A stretch of 64,000 nucleotides of DNA from Streptomyces sp. NBC_00425 (GTDB taxonomy: Bacteria; Actinomycetota; Actinomycetes; Streptomycetales; Streptomycetaceae). Shown one piece after another: positions 30,501-40,635 of the stretch. The translations under genes were made by a program, and so were the position numbers. The notes under the pieces were generated by a model, which was given only the letters and a program-made list of their open reading frames with translations, searched no databases and was not told the origin of the DNA. The stretch lies in the NCBI RefSeq assembly GCF_036030735.1, contig NZ_CP107928.1, forward strand, positions 1,550,001-1,614,000. Reading direction: 5' to 3'. The stretch's first letter is position 1; every line of letters begins with the position of its first letter.

Positions 30501-33500
30501 GCCCATGCCGACGATGACCACGGGGTCGGTGTCGGCGATCCGTGCCGTGACCTCGTGCCGGACCTCGACGGTCCCGAACAGCACGTCCCTCAGGTGCTCG
30601 GCGACGGCGAGCGGCGTGGGATGGTCGAAGACCAGCGTGGTCGGCAGCGGGACGCCGGTCTCGGCGGTGAGGTCGTTGCGCAGTTCGACCGCGGTCAGCG
30701 AGTCGAACCCCATGTCGCGGAAGGCCCGTCCCACGGTGACCGCGGCCGGGTCGGCGTGGCCGAGCGCGGCGGCGGCACGACGGCACACCAGGTCGAGCAG
30801 GCCGGCGTCGCGCTCCTGCGCGGTGAGCGGCGCGAGGCGATCGCGCAGCGTGCTGCCCGCCGTCCGGACGGCGCCGTCCGCGGCCGGGGCCGCGGCCGTG
30901 CCGGCCGGCACGGCGAGCAGGGGGCTGGGACGGCCGGTGGTGAAGGCGGCCAGGAACCGCTCCCAGTCCACGTCGGCCACGACCACGGTCGTGTCCCGGC
31001 CGGCCAGTGCGCACTCGAGCGCGGTCAGCGCGGCAGCGGGATCGAGCGGCCGCAGCCCCCTGCGGATCAGCAGTTTCGCCGCCTCCTCGTCGGCGGCCAT
31101 GCCCGTGCCGCCCCACGGCCCCCAGGCCACGGAGGTGCCGGCCAGGCCGCGGGCGCGACGGCGTTCGACCAGCGCGTCGAGGTGTGCGTTGGCGGCTGCG
31201 TACGCGGCCTGCCCGCCGCTCCCCCAGACGCCGGCGATCGAGGAGAAGGTCACGAAGGCCGACAGGCCGCTGTCACGGGTCAGCTCGTCGAGGTGGTCGG
31301 CGGCCACGGCCTTGGCCCGCAGCACGGCCGCGAGCCGGTCGGGCGAGCAGGCGGCGATGACGTCGTCGTCGAGGACGCCCGCGCAGTGCAGCACCGCGTC
31401 CACGGGGTACTCGACGAGGAGCTGCTCGACCGCTTCCCGGTCGCCCATGTCGCAGGCCACCACGTTCACCCGCGCACCGAGCTCGGCGAGTTGCGCGCGC
31501 AGCTCGTCCGCGCCGGGCGCCTCGGGTCCACGACGGCCGGTCAGCACCAGCTCGCGCGCCCCGCGCGCGACGGCCCAGTGCGCGACACGCGCGCCGAGGG
31601 CGCCGGTGCCGCCGGTGATCAGGACGCGCTCCGGGGACGTCCACTCCCCTGTGCCGGCGGGGACGGGTGCGGACACAAGCCTGCGGGCGTAGGCCTGGGC
31701 GCCGCGCACCGCGACCTGGTCCTCGTCGGCGGCCTCCAGAACGGCGGCGGCCTGAGCGAGGGCGCGTCGGTCCGGCCGTGCGGGCAGATCGAGCAAACCG
31801 CCCCAGACGTCCGGGTGTTCGAGCGCGGCGACCCGGCCGAAGCCCCACACGGAGGCCGACCCGGGCTCGACCGCTGCCTCGGTCCCGGCTCCCACGGCCA
31901 CGGCGCCGCTGGTGACGATCCACAGCGGCGCGCTGAGGCCGGCGTCTCGGTGGCCCTGCACCAGGGTGAGGGCGCTGTCCACACCCGGCAGGCACGAGAG
32001 CACACCGGCGACGGGAACGCCGTCGGCCATGGCCGCGCCGAACAGATCGCGCAGGACCGTGCGTTCCCTGCCGGCGGCGCAGACCACGCGCTCGACTCCC
32101 GGCACGAACTCCTCGATGCCGGGCAGCACCTCGTCGTCACCGGCCTGCAGCAGCAGCCACCGACCGCTGACCGTCCGCTCGCCGTCCGTCGCCAGACGAT
32201 CCCAACGGACGCGGTAGCGCAGCGAATCCACGGCGGTCCGCTCGAGCTGAGCACGCCGCCACTCCGCCAGCGCCGGCACGACACCGTTCAGCTCTCCGCC
32301 GTCGAGGCCGAGTACGCCGGCGAGTTCATCGGCGTCACCCTGATCGACGGCAGCCCAGAACGCGGCCTCCCCGGCCGTCACCGCGGCCGTCGCCGCAAGG
32401 GCCCTCTTCTTCACCTCGGGCCAGTACCGGGTGCGCTGGAAGGCGTACGTGGGCAGCGGCGCGGGGCGCACGCCGGCGAAGAACCCGTCCCAGCGGACGG
32501 GAAGTCCGCAGGCGTGCTGAGCGGCCATCGCCGCGAACAGGCCGTCGACTTCGGGGCGGCCCTTGCGCTGCACGGGAACGCAGAGGACACCGTCCCCGAG
32601 AGCGGTCCGGGCGAGTGCGGTGAGGGTGCCGTCGGGGCCGATCTCCAGGAATCGGGTCACGCCCTCGCCGGCGAGCACACTGATCCCGTCGGCGAACCGC
32701 ACCGCCTCACGCACATGCCGCACCCAATAGTCCGCCGACGCCAACTCGCCCTCCACCGCGAGCCGCCCGGACACGTTCGACACCAACGGCACCGACGCAG
32801 AACCATAGGAGACACCCTCCGCGACCTCACGGAAAGCCTCCAGCATCGGCTCCATCAACGGCGAGTGGAACGCATGCGAGACCCGCAGACGAGACGTCCG
32901 ACGGCCCAACGCCTTCAGCTCGGCGGCGATCTCGGTCACCGCTGCCTCGACACCCGCGATCACCACCGCGCGGGGGCCGTTCACCGCAGCGACCGACACC
33001 TCGGCCTCTCGGCCTTCCAGCAGCGGCAGCACCTCGTCCTCGGCCGCCTCCACCGCCACCATCACACCACCCGACGGCAACGCCTGCATCAACCGACCGC
33101 GCGCCACCACCAGAGCACACGCATCCGCAAGAGAGAACACACCCGCCACATGCGCGGCAGCGATCTCACCGACCGAATGCCCCATCAGGAAGTCCGGGCG
33201 CACCCCGAACGATTCGACCAGACGGAACAACGCCACCTCGACCGCGAACAACGCAGGCTGCGCCCACTGGGTACGATCCAGCAGCGCCACGTCCCCACCG
33301 AACACGACATCCCGCAACCCACCACCCACCTCGGCGCACACCGCGTCGAACGCCTCCGCGAACACCGGGAACGACGCATACAACCCACGCCCCATCCCCA
33401 CCCGCTGCGCACCCTGACCCGAGAACAAGAACGCCGTCCGACCCTCGCTCACCGTTCCGGTGACAGTGTGGGAGCCGGCCTCGCCTGCCGCCAACGCTGC

Positions 33501-36500
33501 GAGAGCAGCGAGGAGTTCGGTGCGATCCCGGCCCCAGACGACCGCCCGGTCCTCGAAGGCGGTACGCGTCGCGGCGAGGGCGGCGCCGACCTCCGCGCAG
33601 TCGATGTCGGGGGTGGACCTCACGGCGTCCAGCAGACGGGCAGCCTGGGAACGCAAGGCGCCGGAGCTGCGTCCGGACAGCACCCACGGCACCACCGGCA
33701 GACCCGCACCCGCACCCTCACCCGCGCCCTCACCCTCAACCTCGTCCGCGGGCTCGGTCGGGGCCTGTTCGAGAATCACGTGCGCGTTCGTCCCGGACAG
33801 ACCGAACGACGACACACCCGCACGCCTGGGACGCCCACCCTCCTCGGGCCACGCCCGCTGTTCCGTCAACAACTCCACCGCACCCGACGACCAGTCCACA
33901 TGCGACGACGGCTCACCCACATGCAACGTCGCCGGCAGCACACCATGACGCAACGCCTGCACCATCTTGATCACACCGGCGACACCCGCAGCCGCCTGCG
34001 TATGACCCACATTCGACTTCACCGACCCCAACCACAACGGCCGCCCCTCCCCACGGCCCTGCCCGTAAGTCGCCAGCAACGCCTGCGCCTCGATCGGATC
34101 ACCCAGCTTCGTCCCCGTACCGTGCGCCTCCACCACATCCACATCCACCGCCGACAGACCCGCCGACCCCAACGCCGCACGAATCACCCGCTGCTGCGAC
34201 GGACCGTTCGGAGCCGTCAAACCATTCGACGCACCATCCTGGTTCACCGCCGAACCCCGCACCACCGCCAACACCCGATGCCCCAGCCGACGCGCATCCG
34301 ACAACCGCTCCACAAGAAGAACACCCACCCCCTCACCCCACCCCGTACCGTCCGCACCCTCACCGAACGCCCTGCACCGACCATCCGCCGCCAGACCACC
34401 CTGACGGCTGAACTCCACGAAGGCACCCGGCGTCGACATGACGGTGACGCCGCCGGCCAGGGCCAGGTCGCACTCCCCCGACCGCAGCGCCTGCGCCGCC
34501 AGATGCAGAGCCACCAACGACGACGAGCACGCCGTGTCCACCGTCACCGCCGGACCCTCCAGACCCAGCACATACGACACCCGGCCCGACGCCACACTCG
34601 CCGCATTGCCCGTGCCGACATACCCGCCGAAGTCACCCTCCGACACACTCAACAACGCCGGATAGTCCTGACCGTTCGTCCCCACGAACACACCCGTACG
34701 ACTCCCACGCAACGACCGAGGATCCACCCCCGCCCGCTCCACCGCCTCCCACGACACCTCCAACAACAACCGCTGCTGCGGATCCATCGCCAACGCCTCA
34801 CGCGGCGACACCCCGAAGAACTCCGCATCGAACCCACCGACATCGGAGAGGAATCCACCGCGCGCTGTGTGGCTGGCGTACGGGTTGTCCGGGTCAGGGG
34901 CGAAGAGCAGGTCGAGGTCCCAGCCACGGTCGGTGGGGAAGTCCCCGATGCCCTCGCGGCCGTCCGCGAGCAGCTCCCAGAACTGTTCCGGGGTCTCGAC
35001 GTCACCGGGAAAACGGCAGGCCATACCCACGATCGCCACCGGCTCGTCCACCGCGACCGCAGTGGTCCCGTACGGCGTTATGGCAGCGGCGGTCTCGTCC
35101 CCGAACAGCTCGGCGTGGAGGAACTCGGCCAGCGCCTGCGGGGTCGGATGGTCGAAGACCGCTGTCGTGGGGAGGGCGACGCCCGACACGGAGGCCAGGA
35201 CGTTGCGCAGCTCCACCGCGATCAACGAGTCCACGCCCAGATCGCGGAAGGCCCGCTCCGCGCCGACCTGTTCGGTGCCGGCGTGTCCGAGTGCCGCCGC
35301 GGCCCGGGCGCGGACCTCGGTGACGAGTTCCCGCAGGCGCGCCTCAGGGGCGAGGCCGCGCAGACGCGCCTGGAGTCCGGTCGTGACGGTCTCGGCGGCG
35401 CCCCCGGGGACGACCGGGGCGCGGTACACCTCTCCGAGGAACGGGCTGTGCCGGACCGCGGTGAAGGCGGCGCCGAAGCGGCTCCAGTCGACGTCGGCCA
35501 CGAAGGCCGCGGCAGTCGCGTCCCCAGCGGCGGCGGCGAGGGCGTCCAGGGCGCGGTCAGGGGCGAGGAGGCCCACACCGCCCCTCACTTGCCGGCCCTC
35601 CGCGTCGGCGTCGGCGGCCATGCCGCCGCCTGCCCACGGCCCCCAGGCAATCGAGGTGGCGGGCAGCCCCTCGCTCCTGCGTCGCTCCGCGAGGGCGTCC
35701 AACAGGGCGTTGGCGGCGGCGTAGTTGGCCTGTCCGGCGGAGCCGACCGTGCCGGCGAAGGAGGAGAAGAGGATGAAGGCGGAGAGCTCGCGGTTCCGGG
35801 TCAGCTCGTCCAGGTTGCGCGCGCCGGCGACCTTGGCGGCGAAGACCTTCTTGAAGGCGGCCGGCGTGAGGCCGTCGAGGACGCCGTCCTCCAGCGCCCC
35901 CGCCGTGTGGACGACCGCGTCGACAGGGTGGGCGTCGAGCAGCGCGCGCAACGCCTTGCGGTTCGTCAGATCCAGTGCTGCGAAGGTCACTTCGACGCCG
36001 GCGTCCAGTAGTTCGCCGCGCAGCTCCTCGGCGTCCGGTGCCCGGTCCCCGTTGCGGCTGACCAGGACCAGGTGCGCGGCGCCCGCCCGGGCGGCCCAGC
36101 GGGCCACTCTGGCGCCCAGCGCGCCTGTGCCTCCGGTCACCAGGACCGTGCCGGACGGCTGCCAAGCGGATTCCGGTGCCGGAGAGGCCGGGACCAGGCG
36201 GCGGCCCAGGAGTCCGCCGGAGCGGACCGCGGCCTGGTCCTCGCGCGGGCCGGCCGCCGTCGTGCCGTCGGCGAGCAGGGTGACCAGCCGGGCGGCCGTA
36301 CGCCGGTCCAGGGTCGCGGGCAGGTCCACGAGCCCGCCCCAGCGGTCGGGGTGTTCCAGGGCGACGACACGTCCCAGGCCCCAGACGGCGGCCTGGTCGG
36401 GTTCCGGGGCCGGATCGCCGGCCGTGGCGGTGACGGCTTCCCGGGTCAGGGTCCAGAGCGGCGCCGAGACGGCGGCGTCTCCGAGGGCCTGGACGAGCAC

Positions 36501-39500
36501 CGTGGTCGCGAGAACGCCGTCGGGCACGTCTCCGTTCCCCCCGCGCTGCAGGGCGAGGGTGGAGACGACGCCGGCGACCGGGGCGTCGCCGGCGGCCACG
36601 GCGATACGGCGCGCCAACTCGGCCCGGCCGTCGCTGTGGTGGTGCTCGACAGTGACCAGTTCGGCACCGGCGTCGTCCAGTGCGCCGGTCAGCGCGCCGT
36701 CCCAGCCGTCTGCGCCCGCCGAGGACACGGGCCTCAGGAACAGCCAGCGCCCGGAGAGCCGCGCGCCCTCGGGCAGGCCGGCGACCGTACGCCAGACGAC
36801 ACGGTGGTGCAGGCCGTCGACGGCGACGGCCGAGCCGTCCTCGGCGTAGGAACGTTCCAGCCAGAACCGGTCACGGCGGAAGGCGTAGGTGGGCAGCTCG
36901 ACCGTCCGCGCCGCCGGGAGGAGCGTGGACCACGCCACCGCCGCGCCGCTCACATGCAGTCGCGCGAGGGCCGCCACGAAGTGCCGGGACTCCTGACCGT
37001 CCTTGCGGAGGACCGGCGCGCACAGCACGTCGTCCGCAGCGCTGTTCTGCGCGAGTGCGGTGAGGGTGGAGTCGGGGCCGATCTCCAGGAAACGGGTCAC
37101 GCCCTCGGCAGCGAGCACACTGATCCCGTCGGCGAACCGCACCGCCTCACGCACATGCCGCACCCAATAGTCCGCCGACGCCAACTCGCCCTCCACCGCG
37201 AGCCGCCCGGACACGTTCGACACCAACGGCACCGACGCAGAACCGTAGGAGACACCCTCCGCGACCTCACGGAAAGCCTCCAGCATCGGCTCCATCAACG
37301 GCGAATGGAACGCATGCGACACCCGAAGACGAGACGTCCGACGACCTTGTGCCTTGAACTGGTCGGCTATCTCCGTGACGGCCGCCTCGACACCCGCGAT
37401 CACCACCGCGCGGGGGCCGTTCACCGCAGCGACCGACACCTCCGTCTGACGGCCCTCCAGCAGCGGCAGCACCTCGTCCTCGGCCGCCTGGAGAGCGACC
37501 ATCGCGCCACCCTCGGGCAACGCCTGCATCAACCGCCCCCGCGCCACCACCAGAGCACACGCATCCGCAAGAGAGAACACACCCGCCACATGCGCGGCAG
37601 CGATCTCACCGACCGAATGCCCCATCAGGAAGTCCGGGCGCACCCCGAACGACTCCACCAGACGGAACAACGCCACCTCGACCGCGAACAACGCAGGCTG
37701 CGCCCACTCCGTACGATCCAGCAGCGCCACGTCCTCACCGAACACGACCTCCCGCAACCCACCACCCACCTCGGCGCACACCGCGTCGAACGCCTCCGCG
37801 AACACCGGGAACGACGCATACAACCCACGCCCCATCCCCACCCGCTGCGCACCCTGACCCGAGAACAAGAACGCCGTCCGCCCACCCCGGGTCGTCCCGA
37901 TCGTGGTGCGCGCGTCGGGCTCGCCTGTGGCCAACGCGGCGAGGCCGGCGAGGAGTTCGGTGCGGTCGTGGCCCTGGATCACGGCGCGGGCCTCGAAGGC
38001 GGTGCGGGTCGTGGCCAGGGAGGCTGCGAGGTCGTAGAGGTCGGTGTCCGGGCGCTCGGTCAGGTGAGCGGCCAGGCGACCCGCCTGACCGCGCAGCGCG
38101 GTCTCGTCGCGGGCGGACAGGAGCCACGGCAGGACCGGGAGGGCGGTACGGGGTTCCGGTTCCGGGGTGATCTCGTCCGAGGCGGGTTCGGGGGCCTGCT
38201 CGATGACGGCGTGGGCGTTGGTGCCGGAGACGCCGAACGCCGAGACTCCGACGCGGTGCGGGTGGTCGACGTGCGGCCAGTCGACGGGCCCGGTGAGCAG
38301 GCGGACGTGACCGGCGCTCCAGTCGACGTGTTGCGAGGGGCGATCGGCGTGCAGGGTGGGCGGCAGGACGCCGTGCCGTAGCGCGAGGACGGACTTGATC
38401 ACGCCGACGACGCCGGCCGCGGCCTGGGTGTGGCCGATGTTGGATTTCGCCGAGCCGAGCCACAGCGGCCGGTCGGCGGTACGACCCTGGCCGTACGTGG
38501 CGAGAAGCGCCTGGGCCTCGATGGGGTCGCCGAGCGAGGTGCCCGTGCCGTGGGCCTCGACGGCGTCGATCTCGGACGCGGGCAGGCCGGCGTTGGCGAG
38601 GGCGGCGAGGATGACGCGCTGCTGGGCCAGGCCGCTCGGGGCGGTGAGGCCGTTGGAGGCGCCGTCCTGGTTGACCGCGCTGCCGCGCAGCACCGCCAGC
38701 ACCTGATGGCCGTTGCGGCGGGCGTCGGAGAGACGTTCGACGACGATGGTTCCGGCGCCCTCGGCCCAGCCCGTCCCGTCCGCGTCGTCGGAGAAGGCCT
38801 TGCAGCGGCCGTCGCCGGCCAGGCCGCCCTGCTGCTCGAACTCGATGAAGGCGCCGGGGCTGGACATGACGGTGACACCGCCGACGACGGCGAGAGAGCA
38901 CTCGCCGGAGCGCACCGACTGGGCGGCCAGGTGCAGGGCGACCAGGGAGGAGGAGCAGGCGGTGTCGACGGTGACGGCCGGGCCCTCCAGCCCCAGGGTG
39001 TAGGCGACACGGCCGGAGAGGACCGACATGGAGTTGCCGGTGAGCAGATGGCCCCGGACGTCGTCGGGCACCTCGCGCAGCCCGGAGGTGTAGCCCTGGT
39101 CGCTGCACCCGACGAACACTCCCGAGCGGCTGCCCCGCAATGTGGCGGGATCGATGCCGGCGCGCTCGAAGGCCTCCCAGACCACTTCGAGCAGCAGACG
39201 CTGCTGCGGGTCCATCGCGAGCGCCTCGCGCGGGGAGATGCCGAAGAAGGCCGGGTCGAACCGGTCGGCGTCGTCGAGGAATCCGCCACGGCGACGCCCG
39301 GCAGCGGCGCCGTCCGGCCCGGGCGCGGTGGACCAGCCCCGGTCGGCGGGCCAGTCGGTCACCGCGTCGGTCCCGTCGACCAGCAGGTCCCAGAAGTCGT
39401 CGGGGGTGCGGACGCCGCCGGGCAGACGGCAGCTCATGCCGACGATGGCGACGGGCTCCTGCTCGCGAGCCTCCAGCTGCCGCAGCCGGCGGCGGGTGTT

Positions 39501-39557
39501 GTGGAGATCGACGGTGACCCGCTTGAGGTAGTCCCGAAGCTGCGCTTCATTCGTCAT
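15522..39557 (-). CDS. Giant modular type I polyketide synthase C (five modules)
   Basis: This single reading frame of about 8011 residues encodes five extension modules: KS-AT-KR-ACP, KS-AT-KR-ACP, KS-AT-DH-ACP, KS-AT-KR-ACP and KS-AT-DH-ER-KR-ACP. The ATG at 39557 ([14 protein letters not shown]) is preferred over an upstream in-frame ATG at 39668, because it begins the docking helix and has GGGGG six bases upstream. KS Cys residues are 201, 1677, 3176, 4490 and 6037. AT Ser residues are 648, 2128, 3629, 4940 and 6485. ACP Ser residues are 1444, 2953, 4259, 5804 and 7886. Four ATs are malonyl-type (HAFH), and the fourth carries YGSH and looks methylmalonyl-type. Module 3 has a DH but no KR. 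The C-terminal tail ([12 protein letters not shown]) looks like a docking segment for PKS D, which begins 66 bases downstream. Several stretches show foreign-looking codon use (see findings). Confidence 0.95.
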   Translation of the reverse strand: MTNEAQLRDYLKRVTVDLHNTRRRLRQLEAREQEPVAIVGMSCRLPGGVRTPDDFWDLLVDGTDAVTDWPADRGWSTAPGPDGAAAGRRRGGFLDDADRFDPAFFGISPREALAMDPQQRLLLEVVWEAFERAGIDPATLRGSRSGVFVGCSDQGYTSGLREVPDDVRGHLLTGNSMSVLSGRVAYTLGLEGPAVTVDTACSSSLVALHLAAQSVRSGECSLAVVGGVTVMSSPGAFIEFEQQGGLAGDGRCKAFSDDADGTGWAEGAGTIVVERLSDARRNGHQVLAVLRGSAVNQDGASNGLTAPSGLAQQRVILAALANAGLPASEIDAVEAHGTGTSLGDPIEAQALLATYGQGRTADRPLWLGSAKSNIGHTQAAAGVVGVIKSVLALRHGVLPPTLHADRPSQHVDWSAGHVRLLTGPVDWPHVDHPHRVGVSAFGVSGTNAHAVIEQAPEPASDEITPEPEPRTALPVLPWLLSARDETALRGQAGRLAAHLTERPDTDLYDLAASLATTRTAFEARAVIQGHDRTELLAGLAALATGEPDARTTIGTTRGGRTAFLFSGQGAQRVGMGRGLYASFPVFAEAFDAVCAEVGGGLREVVFGEDVALLDRTEWAQPALFAVEVALFRLVESFGVRPDFLMGHSVGEIAAAHVAGVFSLADACALVVARGRLMQALPEGGAMVALQAAEDEVLPLLEGRQTEVSVAAVNGPRAVVIAGVEAAVTEIADQFKAQGRRTSRLRVSHAFHSPLMEPMLEAFREVAEGVSYGSASVPLVSNVSGRLAVEGELASADYWVRHVREAVRFADGISVLAAEGVTRFLEIGPDSTLTALAQNSAADDVLCAPVLRKDGQESRHFVAALARLHVSGAAVAWSTLLPAARTVELPTYAFRRDRFWLERSYAEDGSAVAVDGLHHRVVWRTVAGLPEGARLSGRWLFLRPVSSAGADGWDGALTGALDDAGAELVTVEHHHSDGRAELARRIAVAAGDAPVAGVVSTLALQRGGNGDVPDGVLATTVLVQALGDAAVSAPLWTLTREAVTATAGDPAPEPDQAAVWGLGRVVALEHPDRWGGLVDLPATLDRRTAARLVTLLADGTTAAGPREDQAAVRSGGLLGRRLVPASPAPESAWQPSGTVLVTGGTGALGARVARWAARAGAAHLVLVSRNGDRAPDAEELRGELLDAGVEVTFAALDLTNRKALRALLDAHPVDAVVHTAGALEDGVLDGLTPAAFKKVFAAKVAGARNLDELTRNRELSAFILFSSFAGTVGSAGQANYAAANALLDALAERRRSEGLPATSIAWGPWAGGGMAADADAEGRQVRGGVGLLAPDRALDALAAAAGDATAAAFVADVDWSRFGAAFTAVRHSPFLGEVYRAPVVPGGAAETVTTGLQARLRGLAPEARLRELVTEVRARAAAALGHAGTEQVGAERAFRDLGVDSLIAVELRNVLASVSGVALPTTAVFDHPTPQALAEFLHAELFGDETAAAITPYGTTAVAVDEPVAIVGMACRFPGDVETPEQFWELLADGREGIGDFPTDRGWDLDLLFAPDPDNPYASHTARGGFLSDVGGFDAEFFGVSPREALAMDPQQRLLLEVSWEAVERAGVDPRSLRGSRTGVFVGTNGQDYPALLSVSEGDFGGYVGTGNAASVASGRVSYVLGLEGPAVTVDTACSSSLVALHLAAQALRSGECDLALAGGVTVMSTPGAFVEFSRQGGLAADGRCRAFGEGADGTGWGEGVGVLLVERLSDARRLGHRVLAVVRGSAVNQDGASNGLTAPNGPSQQRVIRAALGSAGLSAVDVDVVEAHGTGTKLGDPIEAQALLATYGQGRGEGRPLWLGSVKSNVGHTQAAAGVAGVIKMVQALRHGVLPATLHVGEPSSHVDWSSGAVELLTEQRAWPEEGGRPRRAGVSSFGLSGTNAHVILEQAPTEPADEVEGEGAGEGAGAGLPVVPWVLSGRSSGALRSQAARLLDAVRSTPDIDCAEVGAALAATRTAFEDRAVVWGRDRTELLAALAALAAGEAGSHTVTGTVSEGRTAFLFSGQGAQRVGMGRGLYASFPVFAEAFDAVCAEVGGGLRDVVFGGDVALLDRTQWAQPALFAVEVALFRLVESFGVRPDFLMGHSVGEIAAAHVAGVFSLADACALVVARGRLMQALPSGGVMVAVEAAEDEVLPLLEGREAEVSVAAVNGPRAVVIAGVEAAVTEIAAELKALGRRTSRLRVSHAFHSPLMEPMLEAFREVAEGVSYGSASVPLVSNVSGRLAVEGELASADYWVRHVREAVRFADGISVLAGEGVTRFLEIGPDGTLTALARTALGDGVLCVPVQRKGRPEVDGLFAAMAAQHACGLPVRWDGFFAGVRPAPLPTYAFQRTRYWPEVKKRALAATAAVTAGEAAFWAAVDQGDADELAGVLGLDGGELNGVVPALAEWRRAQLERTAVDSLRYRVRWDRLATDGERTVSGRWLLLQAGDDEVLPGIEEFVPGVERVVCAAGRERTVLRDLFGAAMADGVPVAGVLSCLPGVDSALTLVQGHRDAGLSAPLWIVTSGAVAVGAGTEAAVEPGSASVWGFGRVAALEHPDVWGGLLDLPARPDRRALAQAAAVLEAADEDQVAVRGAQAYARRLVSAPVPAGTGEWTSPERVLITGGTGALGARVAHWAVARGARELVLTGRRGPEAPGADELRAQLAELGARVNVVACDMGDREAVEQLLVEYPVDAVLHCAGVLDDDVIAACSPDRLAAVLRAKAVAADHLDELTRDSGLSAFVTFSSIAGVWGSGGQAAYAAANAHLDALVERRRARGLAGTSVAWGPWGGTGMAADEEAAKLLIRRGLRPLDPAAALTALECALAGRDTTVVVADVDWERFLAAFTTGRPSPLLAVPAGTAAAPAADGAVRTAGSTLRDRLAPLTAQERDAGLLDLVCRRAAAALGHADPAAVTVGRAFRDMGFDSLTAVELRNDLTAETGVPLPTTLVFDHPTPLAVAEHLRDVLFGTVEVRHEVTARIADTDPVVIVGMGCRLPGGIDGPDQLWELLAAGGDTVGGFPEDRGWDLTSLLEVSDTRSGGFLTRASAFDAAFFGISPREAQALDPQQRLVLETSWEALEFAGIDPTALKGSRTGVFVGAGSSGYATGLTEIPEGLGGHLLTGQAGSVVSGRIAYSLGLEGPAVTVDTACSSSLVALHLAAQSLRSGESDLALAGGVTVMADPGAFVEFSLQGGLAPDGRCKAFSQDADGTGWAEGVGILVVERLSDARRNGHRVLAVVEGTAVNQDGASNGLTAPNGPSQQRVIRQALASAGLSPKDVDAVEAHGTGTTLGDPIEAQALIAAYGQDRDEDRPLWLGSVKSNLGHTQAAAGAVGVIKMVLALRGGMLPATLHAGRPSSRVDWNTGRVRLLDEAVAWPAGDRTRRAGVSAFGVSGTNAHVVLAEPAAAGHEPSAPRAGGTDRARTALPWLLAARSAPALRDQASRLLAHLEQRPLLDAADVAHSLAFTRAPLEHRAVVTGSDRAALLAGLRALASGETNPAVVTGDTLGGGGTAFLFAGQGTQRPGMGRGLHDAFPVYADAFDAVCGHFDGLLPRPLAEVVHEGDADTLNRTEYAQPALFAVEVALFRLLESFGARPTHLVGHSVGEIAAAHVAGVFSLPDACRLVAARGRLMQALPEGGAMIALQASEDEVLPLLAGCEEALGVAAVNGPRSVVVSGDEDAALAVAAHFAEQGRKTTRLRVGHAFHSPRMQPMLDDFRAVADTVAYTEPHVPVVSDLTGRVAEPGLLTDAAYWVRHVRHAVRFADAVAALEEHGVVRLVELGPDTTLTALAQGSWQGSAPLAVPTLRDDRDEAETFLTAVGALHAHGAPVDRRAVLAATAPGASPVELPTYAFQHRPYWIESGAAGGDPAAAGLMPADHPLLGAVVPSAVDDSLLFTGRLGTRAASWLAAHRIGGTAVVPSTAFLELALAVGAHAGCPQVRELVLERPLSLPEHDAVALQIRVEAPDARGDRAFAVHARPAAGTGAAWNRHAAGVLTAQTEPAPDHDLTEWPPPGAEELDTEGLYTRLREAGLDYGPVFQGLSAAWRDRTAVYAEVALPESATADAGRHDLHPALLDAALHPLGLGTFDGLGEGRMLFSAGAVRLFATGATTLRVRLERSGADTLSLTAADAVGDPVLTVGSLLLRPVPGAPTSTAAAARTETVPVTEPGRRRAAARTQPPGSLLERLAGRPAAERERSLLATVRDRVAAVLGHSGPDEVEPARPFTDLGLTSLTAVELRNGLSAALGVTLPATLVFDHPTPAVLARHLADDLFGAVVTGAPARVRRAVDDDPIAVVGMACRYPGGIAGPEDLWDLVRAGVDGISPLPTDRNWSPERLYHPDPDHPGTVYTREGGFLHDASSFDPAFFAISPREALAMDPQQRLLLEVSWEALERAGVDPVAARGSDTGVFAGVTYQDYVTILAASDDNFEGYVGTGNSPSVLSGRISYALGLEGPAVSVDTACSSSLVALHLAAQSLRQGECELALAGGVTVMSTPGSLIEFSRQRALAEDGRCKPFSADADGASWAEGVGMIVLERLSDARRNGHQVLAVVSGSALNQDGASNGLTAPNGPSQQRVIRQALASAGLSPKDVDAVEAHGTGTTLGDPIEAQALIAAYGQDRDEDRPLWLGSLKSNIGHSQAAAGVGGVIKMVMALREGILPRTLYADDPTPHVDWSAGRVRLLSEEQPWPVTGRARRAGVSSFGMSGTNAHVIVEQAPDAPALPAERAALPAVPVLLSARTPAALRAQAVRLRAHLRARPGTSLTDLGYTLAVGRASFAHRAAVLADDADRLDETLAALAADGPLSAPAVVGAALPGGDEPVLVFPGQGAQWAGMARELLHESAVFAELIDRCEQALAPHVDWSLTAVLRGDDDAADLGRVDVVQPALWAVMVATAALWQAHGVRPAAVVGHSQGEIAAACVAGALSLEDGARVVALRSRAITGIAGTGGMMSVPLSADDTRARMAPWADRLAVAAVNGPTSVVVSGEAGALDELHVALTGDGIRARKVNVDYGSHSAQVEAIRDTVLAALDGITPREAEIPFRSSLTGDWFDTTGLTADYWYANLRETVRFEEAVRGLIAAGHRTFVEVGPHPVLAVGLRETLDAAGTDGAVLGSLRRDRGDLRQFLSALAEAHVHGVGIDFEAVFAGTGATRADLPTYPFEHRRYWPTLRETVAADLAADGGLTADSVEARFWQTVEQEDLESLTDALDLPADAPLSTVLPALGSWRRARRALATTDALRYRVAFTPLDPGPATLTGTWLLLTPADAAGHTALADAVADALAAGGARTVRRIVLPDGGADRATLAGLLTADEDTGRVDGLLSLLALDTRDHPAHPAVPVGLASTLALVQALGDLGVDAPLWCATRGAVAVGAADPAPDAAQALVWGFGRVAAMEHAERWGGLIDLPADLDSRSATRLAAVLADAGQEDQIALRATGAHGRRLVHAPGADVPVETWRPRGTVLVTGGTGALGGHVARWLADRGATRLVLAGRRGADAPGAVDLRDELTARGVDVTLAACDVSDRTALAGLLAAVPVDLPLDAVFHVAGALDDGVIESLDADRMEPVLRGKAAAARALHELTRDLDLSAFVMFSSTAGVLGGAGLGNYAPGNAYLDALAAERRAAGLPATAVSWGLWAEGGMVGDAAGDRMRRYGVHPMDTAEACEALGRALDLGDTHIVVTDLRWDTYALSFTAPRPTRLLDELPAARRALQAAPQDTTAAAEVSSLHAHLTALPDYERADAALEIVRGHVASVLGYPSADSVEPERPFTDLGIDSLSAIELRNGMNRVTGLRLPSTLVFDHPDCRALADFLLAQVADDTAPAAPDVAPRRTVVDDDPIAVVAMGCRFPGGISTPDQLWRMLLDGEEGLAPFPEDRGWDLDALYHPEPGKAGAVSTRTGGFLSDAGGFDPAFFNISPREAVAMDPQQRLLLEMAWETFERAGIDPRSLRGSRTGVFAGTNGQDYTGMLAASGEDFEGYMLTGNAASVVSGRLSYTFGLEGPAVTVDTACSASLVALHLAAQSLRSGECDLALAGGVTVMASPGLFVDFSRQQGLAVDGRCKAFAEAADGTGFSEGGGLLLVERLSDARRLGHPVLAVVRGSAVNQDGASNGLSAPNGPSQQRVIRAALADAGVSAVDVDVVEAHGTGTRLGDPIEAQALLATYGQGRSVDRPLWLGSVKSNVGHTQAGAGVAGVMKMVLAMRSGVVPATLHVDEPSSHVDWSAGAVELVTRARVWEEEGGRPRRAGVSSFGISGTNAHVILEGVADAPHDTSDADADDADTPPAPWVLTARSRDALRDQAARLLEHLRESPDTSVADIGLSLAATRTAFEHRAVVLGVDRAALTDGLRLIASGESGPHTVTGARRGEGRTAFLFSGQGAQRPGMGRGLYEAFPVYADAFDAVCAHLGDELRDLVLGGEAEQLNRTEWAQPALFAVEVALYRLLESWGVRPDHVAGHSVGEIAAAHVAGVFSLRDACALIAARGRLMQELPSGGAMFALEATEDEVLTLLEGIRDAGIAAVNGPRSVVVSGAEEPVARIAAALAADGRRTTRLRVSHAFHSPLMEPMLDAFREVAVSIAYEAPRMAVVSNVTGRAADGELQDPEYWVRHVREAVRFADGVRWLAEHGVDRFLEVGPDGTLTAMAQSCLPDAEGALLVPSLRKDRAERETLLHAVAQAFTHGLPVDWPRLFDGAAARTVQLPTYPFQRRRFWPGPPLLLGDVTSAGLGASSHPLLGAAVELADGDTHVLTGRLALGSSPWLKDHALTSTALFPATGFLDLALHAGARTGCEQVAELTILAPLTLPAQGGVQVQVRVEAPDATGARPLTVHGRPDAAEAGTPWTLHAGGLLTAAEPAAAPYDFTVWPPEHGTEVPLDGFYEAFADRGHLYGPLFQGLTRVWTRGEEVFAEVELPADAAPAADAFDLHPALLDAALHAVMFVPMKDAGRLPFSWSDVRLDAVGASALRLRMVQEGPEAVGLALADPTGRPVGSVGSLTLRELTGDLAGSTVGAPDRQGLYELDWQPVAAVNAVAPAAWTIVGAEEAEALAGALRAAGRTVRRVPGLDALAGAGEVPDTVLYAVPVTADVPGDAGGLVDATRATLAEALAVVRQWADDPVFAHARLAVVTRDAVPAGPRPADPAQAAVWGLVRAARTENPGRFVLADTDGGDASAGALPAALGDAAFELVVRDGTVAAPHIVPLAADRALLPPAGTAAWRLGVEHRGSLDGLRLEACPEVDAALAPNEVRISMRAAGVNFRDVLTALGMYPGDATAIGLEGAGVVTGVGAEVTALAPGDRVMGMFAGAFGPVAVADARMVTRIPKGWSFAEAATVPIAYLTAYYALVDLGGLEPGESVLVHAAASGVGSAAVQLARHLGAEVYGTASPAKWDALRAAGLDDAHTASSRDLGFEERLRNATDGRGFDVVLDSLAREFVDASLRLLPRGGRFLEMGKTDVRDTGQIAADHPGVVYRAFDLIEAGPDRIGEILTDLADLFGRGVLRPLPMAVWDVRRAPDAFRFVSQARHIGKVVLTLPAELDPAGTVLLTGGLGGLGRITARHLVAEHGVRHLLIAGRRGPDAPGAAELRDELAQLGADVTVAACDVADRTALAALLAGVPADRALTAVIHTAGVLADGVLSSMTPDRLDEALRPKVDAVVALHELTRDLDLARFVVFSSVAGTFGGAGQANYSAANAFLDAFAHRRRAQGLPAVSLAWGTWLPEAGMTGELGDADRERHARTGMAPLDATTGMRLLDAAAGTDRAALLPMDLDPAALREHHDVLPVLLRGLVRTPARRRATAAGTAPVTAAPQSLADRLAPLPSADRDQLLLDVVAEQAAAVLGHGSAADIDPEQTFQELGFDSLTAVELRNRLGAATGLRLPATLVFDYPTALAQARYLLNELSLPEPPGTAQALLAEMDRLEGSLADADMAGEDHEKVTARLRELLSRWQGEPLVTAAVPAARDDELADVETAGDLFDLIDRELGDA
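15779..21975 (-). other. PKS C module 5: KS-AT(malonyl)-DH-ER-KR-ACP, fully reducing
   Basis: KS Cys is at nt 21447-21449 (DTACSAS) and AT Ser at 20103-20105. DH His is at 19188-19190 in [10 protein letters not shown], where Ser replaces the usual Gly. The ER spans about 16880-17812, with GVNFRDVL and the NADPH loop [21 protein letters not shown] Tyr is at 16416-16418 with VLAD, and ACP Ser is at 15900-15902. A saturated methylene is predicted. Confidence 0.9.
22025..26614 (-). other. PKS C module 4: KS-AT(methylmalonyl-like)-KR(B1)-ACP
   Basis: KS Cys is at nt 26088-26090, AT Ser at 24738-24740 (GHSQGE), KR Tyr at 22653-22655 and ACP Ser at 22146-22148. The AT specificity box is YGSH (24429-24440). 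The surrounding RSRAI and GHSQGE contexts are those of methylmalonyl ATs. The KR has ALDD and [11 protein letters not shown] (B1-type). No DH is present. Confidence 0.85.
25585..25807 (-). repeat. 223-base KS repeat, copy in C module 4
   Basis: The block appears identical by eye to 29527-29749, with mismatches immediately at both borders. It encodes the KS segment around QVLA/HGTGT ([13 protein letters not shown]). Confidence 0.85.
26660..30523 (-). other. PKS C module 3: KS-AT(malonyl)-DH-ACP, no KR
   Basis: KS Cys is at nt 30030-30032, AT Ser at 28671-28673, DH His at 27747-27749 ([10 protein letters not shown]) and DH Asp at 27249-27251 (LLDAALH). ACP Ser is at 26781-26783. Only a short Ala/Thr/Arg-rich linker of roughly 60-70 residues separates the DH from the ACP. 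Neither the KR nucleotide-binding loop nor the KR structural half is present. The ACP motif is LGLTSL, with Thr where Asp is normal. The DH has no hydroxyacyl substrate made in cis, so a keto group is predicted. Confidence 0.88.
29527..29749 (-). repeat. 223-base KS repeat, copy in C module 3
   Basis: This is the partner of 25585-25807, at an offset of 3942 bases, in the KS of the KR-less module. Confidence 0.85.
30578..35051 (-). other. PKS C module 2: KS-AT(malonyl)-KR(mixed fingerprint)-ACP
   Basis: KS Cys is at nt 34527-34529, AT Ser at 33174-33176 and HAFH at about 32865-32876. KR Tyr is at 31200-31202 and ACP Ser at 30699-30701. The KR has both VLDDD (B-type) and a Trp at 31224-31226, eight residues before the catalytic Tyr (A-type). 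Hydroxyl stereochemistry therefore cannot be predicted with confidence. Confidence 0.88.
32638..33440 (-). repeat. Malonyl AT repeat, copy in C module 2
   Basis: This block pairs with 37078-37880 at an offset of 4440 bases. Long stretches are identical, interrupted by a divergent patch around 32880-33070. It encodes most of a HAFH-type AT. Confidence 0.85.
35105..39458 (-). other. PKS C module 1: KS-AT(malonyl)-KR(B)-ACP
   Basis: KS Cys is at nt 38955-38957, AT Ser at 37614-37616, the first His of HAFH at 37314-37316, KR Tyr at 35721-35723 and ACP Ser at 35226-35228. The B-type LDD motif appears as LED (AGALEDG), which keeps the final Asp. No DH is present. A beta-hydroxyl is predicted. Confidence 0.88.
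37078..37880 (-). repeat. Malonyl AT repeat, copy in C module 1
   Basis: This is the partner of 32638-33440. Both copies end at the same [10 protein letters not shown] boundary, after which the flanking sequences diverge, consistent with a conversion tract. Confidence 0.85.
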
Positions 39558-39840
39558 GGACTGCCCCCATGCTGATCGGTTCTGTGACGGAACGTGTCCC
39601 CGCGCGTGGTCGGCGGGCCCGGTGGGCGTCCGACTGCTGGTGTGCTCCTCGAGCGGTGGGGACAGCATGACCCGGCCCGGGAGCCTTTCTCGGCACCCGG
39701 CCGGGTTCTCTGGGGAAACCCTTGGAAATCATGAGCCCGCCGCCATTCACGCAGGCCGGAGCAATGGCCGGTCGGACGACCAGGACGTGCCGGGGCCCCG
39801 AACCGCCGTTTCGTCTACGGGAGTTCGGGGCCCGGGCTGC
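39558..39840 (-). promoter_or_regulatory. Intergenic region between the mqnB-like gene and PKS C
   Basis: This 283-base gap is the largest non-coding stretch in the window. Read on the minus strand it begins with the hairpin that follows the mqnB-like gene. It then holds a perfect 12-bp palindrome (ACCCGGCCGGGT, 39695-39706) and ends with a GGGGG ribosome site six bases before the PKS C start. A promoter for PKS C, D and E is expected here because a terminator precedes it. I could not pick out convincing -35 and -10 boxes by eye. Confidence 0.45.
39793..39833 (-). terminator. Hairpin terminator after the mqnB-like gene
   Basis: Perfect 11-bp arms, GGGCCCCGAAC (39793-39803) and GTTCGGGGCCC (39823-39833), flank a 19-base loop. 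The loop itself can form a further 4-bp pair (CCGT/ACGG). The hairpin starts seven bases past the stop codon of the nucleosidase gene. No T-tract follows, which is common for actinomycete terminators. Confidence 0.7.
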
Positions 39841-40635
39841 TCAGACGTATGGCGGTGGGGCGCCTCGGGCGAGAACGGTGTACAGGACCGCGAAGGCGTC
39901 CTGAAGTGCCGTCAGGGCGTCGGGGATGCGCCAGGCGGCCCGGTCGCGGGGGCCGACGGCGTTGGAGACGGTGCGCAGTTCCAGCAGCGGGACGCCGTGG
40001 ACGGCGGCGGCCTCGGCGACGCCGAAGCCCTCCATCGCCTCGGCCGCGGCTCCGTGGCGTTGCCGTAGGCGCTGGGCGCGTTCCGCGGTACCGGTGACGG
40101 TGGAGACGGTCAGGACGGGGGCGTGGACGGCGGCGAGGACCCGGGCCACGGCGGCGGAGAGGTGGGGTGCGCAGGCGTGCTCGGAGACTCCGAAGCCGAG
40201 GCGGTCCATGGAGAGGAATCCGTCAGGGGTCTCGCAGCCGAGGTCGGCGGCGATGACACGGTCGGCGACGACGACGGAGCCGACGTCGGCGACCGGCGCG
40301 AAGCCCCCCGCGATGCCTGTCGAGACGACCAGGTGGTACCGGTCGCCCCGGACGGCCGCCGCGGTGAGTGCCGCGTCGGTCGCCGCGGCCGCGGCGGCGG
40401 GGCCCACTCCCCCTGCCACCAGGTCGGCGACGAGCTGCCGGTGACGGACGGGACCCTGATCCGCCGCCGTGCGGTCGGCCCGTACGGACGAGGCGTCCCC
40501 GGTGCAGTCGATCCGGAGCATCTCGCGGCCCGGCAGGGTGCCGCGCTCGACCGCCGCCGCGGGGCCCAGACCTCGCGCGACGGCGTCGCGTTCGGCTGGT
40601 ACCGCGGTGACGACGAGGAGGCGTACGGCGGTCAT
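39841..40635 (-). CDS. mqnB: Futalosine hydrolase (MqnB) homologue
   Basis: The 264-residue protein matches the futalosine hydrolase branch of the purine-nucleosidase / MTA-SAH nucleosidase fold. In the futalosine route to menaquinone this enzyme releases hypoxanthine from futalosine. Supporting motifs are the N-terminal LLVVTAVPAERDAV, STGIAGGF (105-112), ADLGCETPDGF (130-140), AEAMEGFGVAEA (198-209) with the expected catalytic-site Glu, and RTVSNAVGPRDRAAWRI (221-237). There is no signal peptide, so it is cytosolic. Its ATG overlaps the stop of the nucleotidyltransferase gene by four bases (ATGA), implying translational coupling, and a hairpin follows its stop. No other menaquinone gene is in the window. 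It may be a stray housekeeping copy, or a nucleosidase recruited to another nucleoside in this cluster. Family assignment is firm, but the substrate in this context is an inference. Confidence 0.82.
   Translation of the reverse strand: MTAVRLLVVTAVPAERDAVARGLGPAAAVERGTLPGREMLRIDCTGDASSVRADRTAADQGPVRHRQLVADLVAGGVGPAAAAAATDAALTAAAVRGDRYHLVVSTGIAGGFAPVADVGSVVVADRVIAADLGCETPDGFLSMDRLGFGVSEHACAPHLSAAVARVLAAVHAPVLTVSTVTGTAERAQRLRQRHGAAAEAMEGFGVAEAAAVHGVPLLELRTVSNAVGPRDRAAWRIPDALTALQDAFAVLYTVLARGAPPPYV

Noticed and set aside
27678..36011. Very long open frame on the plus strand (2777 codons)
   Set aside because: It lies entirely opposite PKS C and has a low-complexity Gly/Ala/Arg/Val/His composition with no recognisable domain. 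In GC-rich genomes the antisense frame of a real gene often lacks stops. The plus-strand frames at 326-4858, 5193-10151 and 10254-17330 were rejected for the same reason.
39558..39668. Longer N-terminus for PKS C starting at 39668
   Set aside because: The extra 37 residues are not part of a docking helix, while the ATG at 39557 starts the conserved docking segment and has a GGGGG ribosome site.
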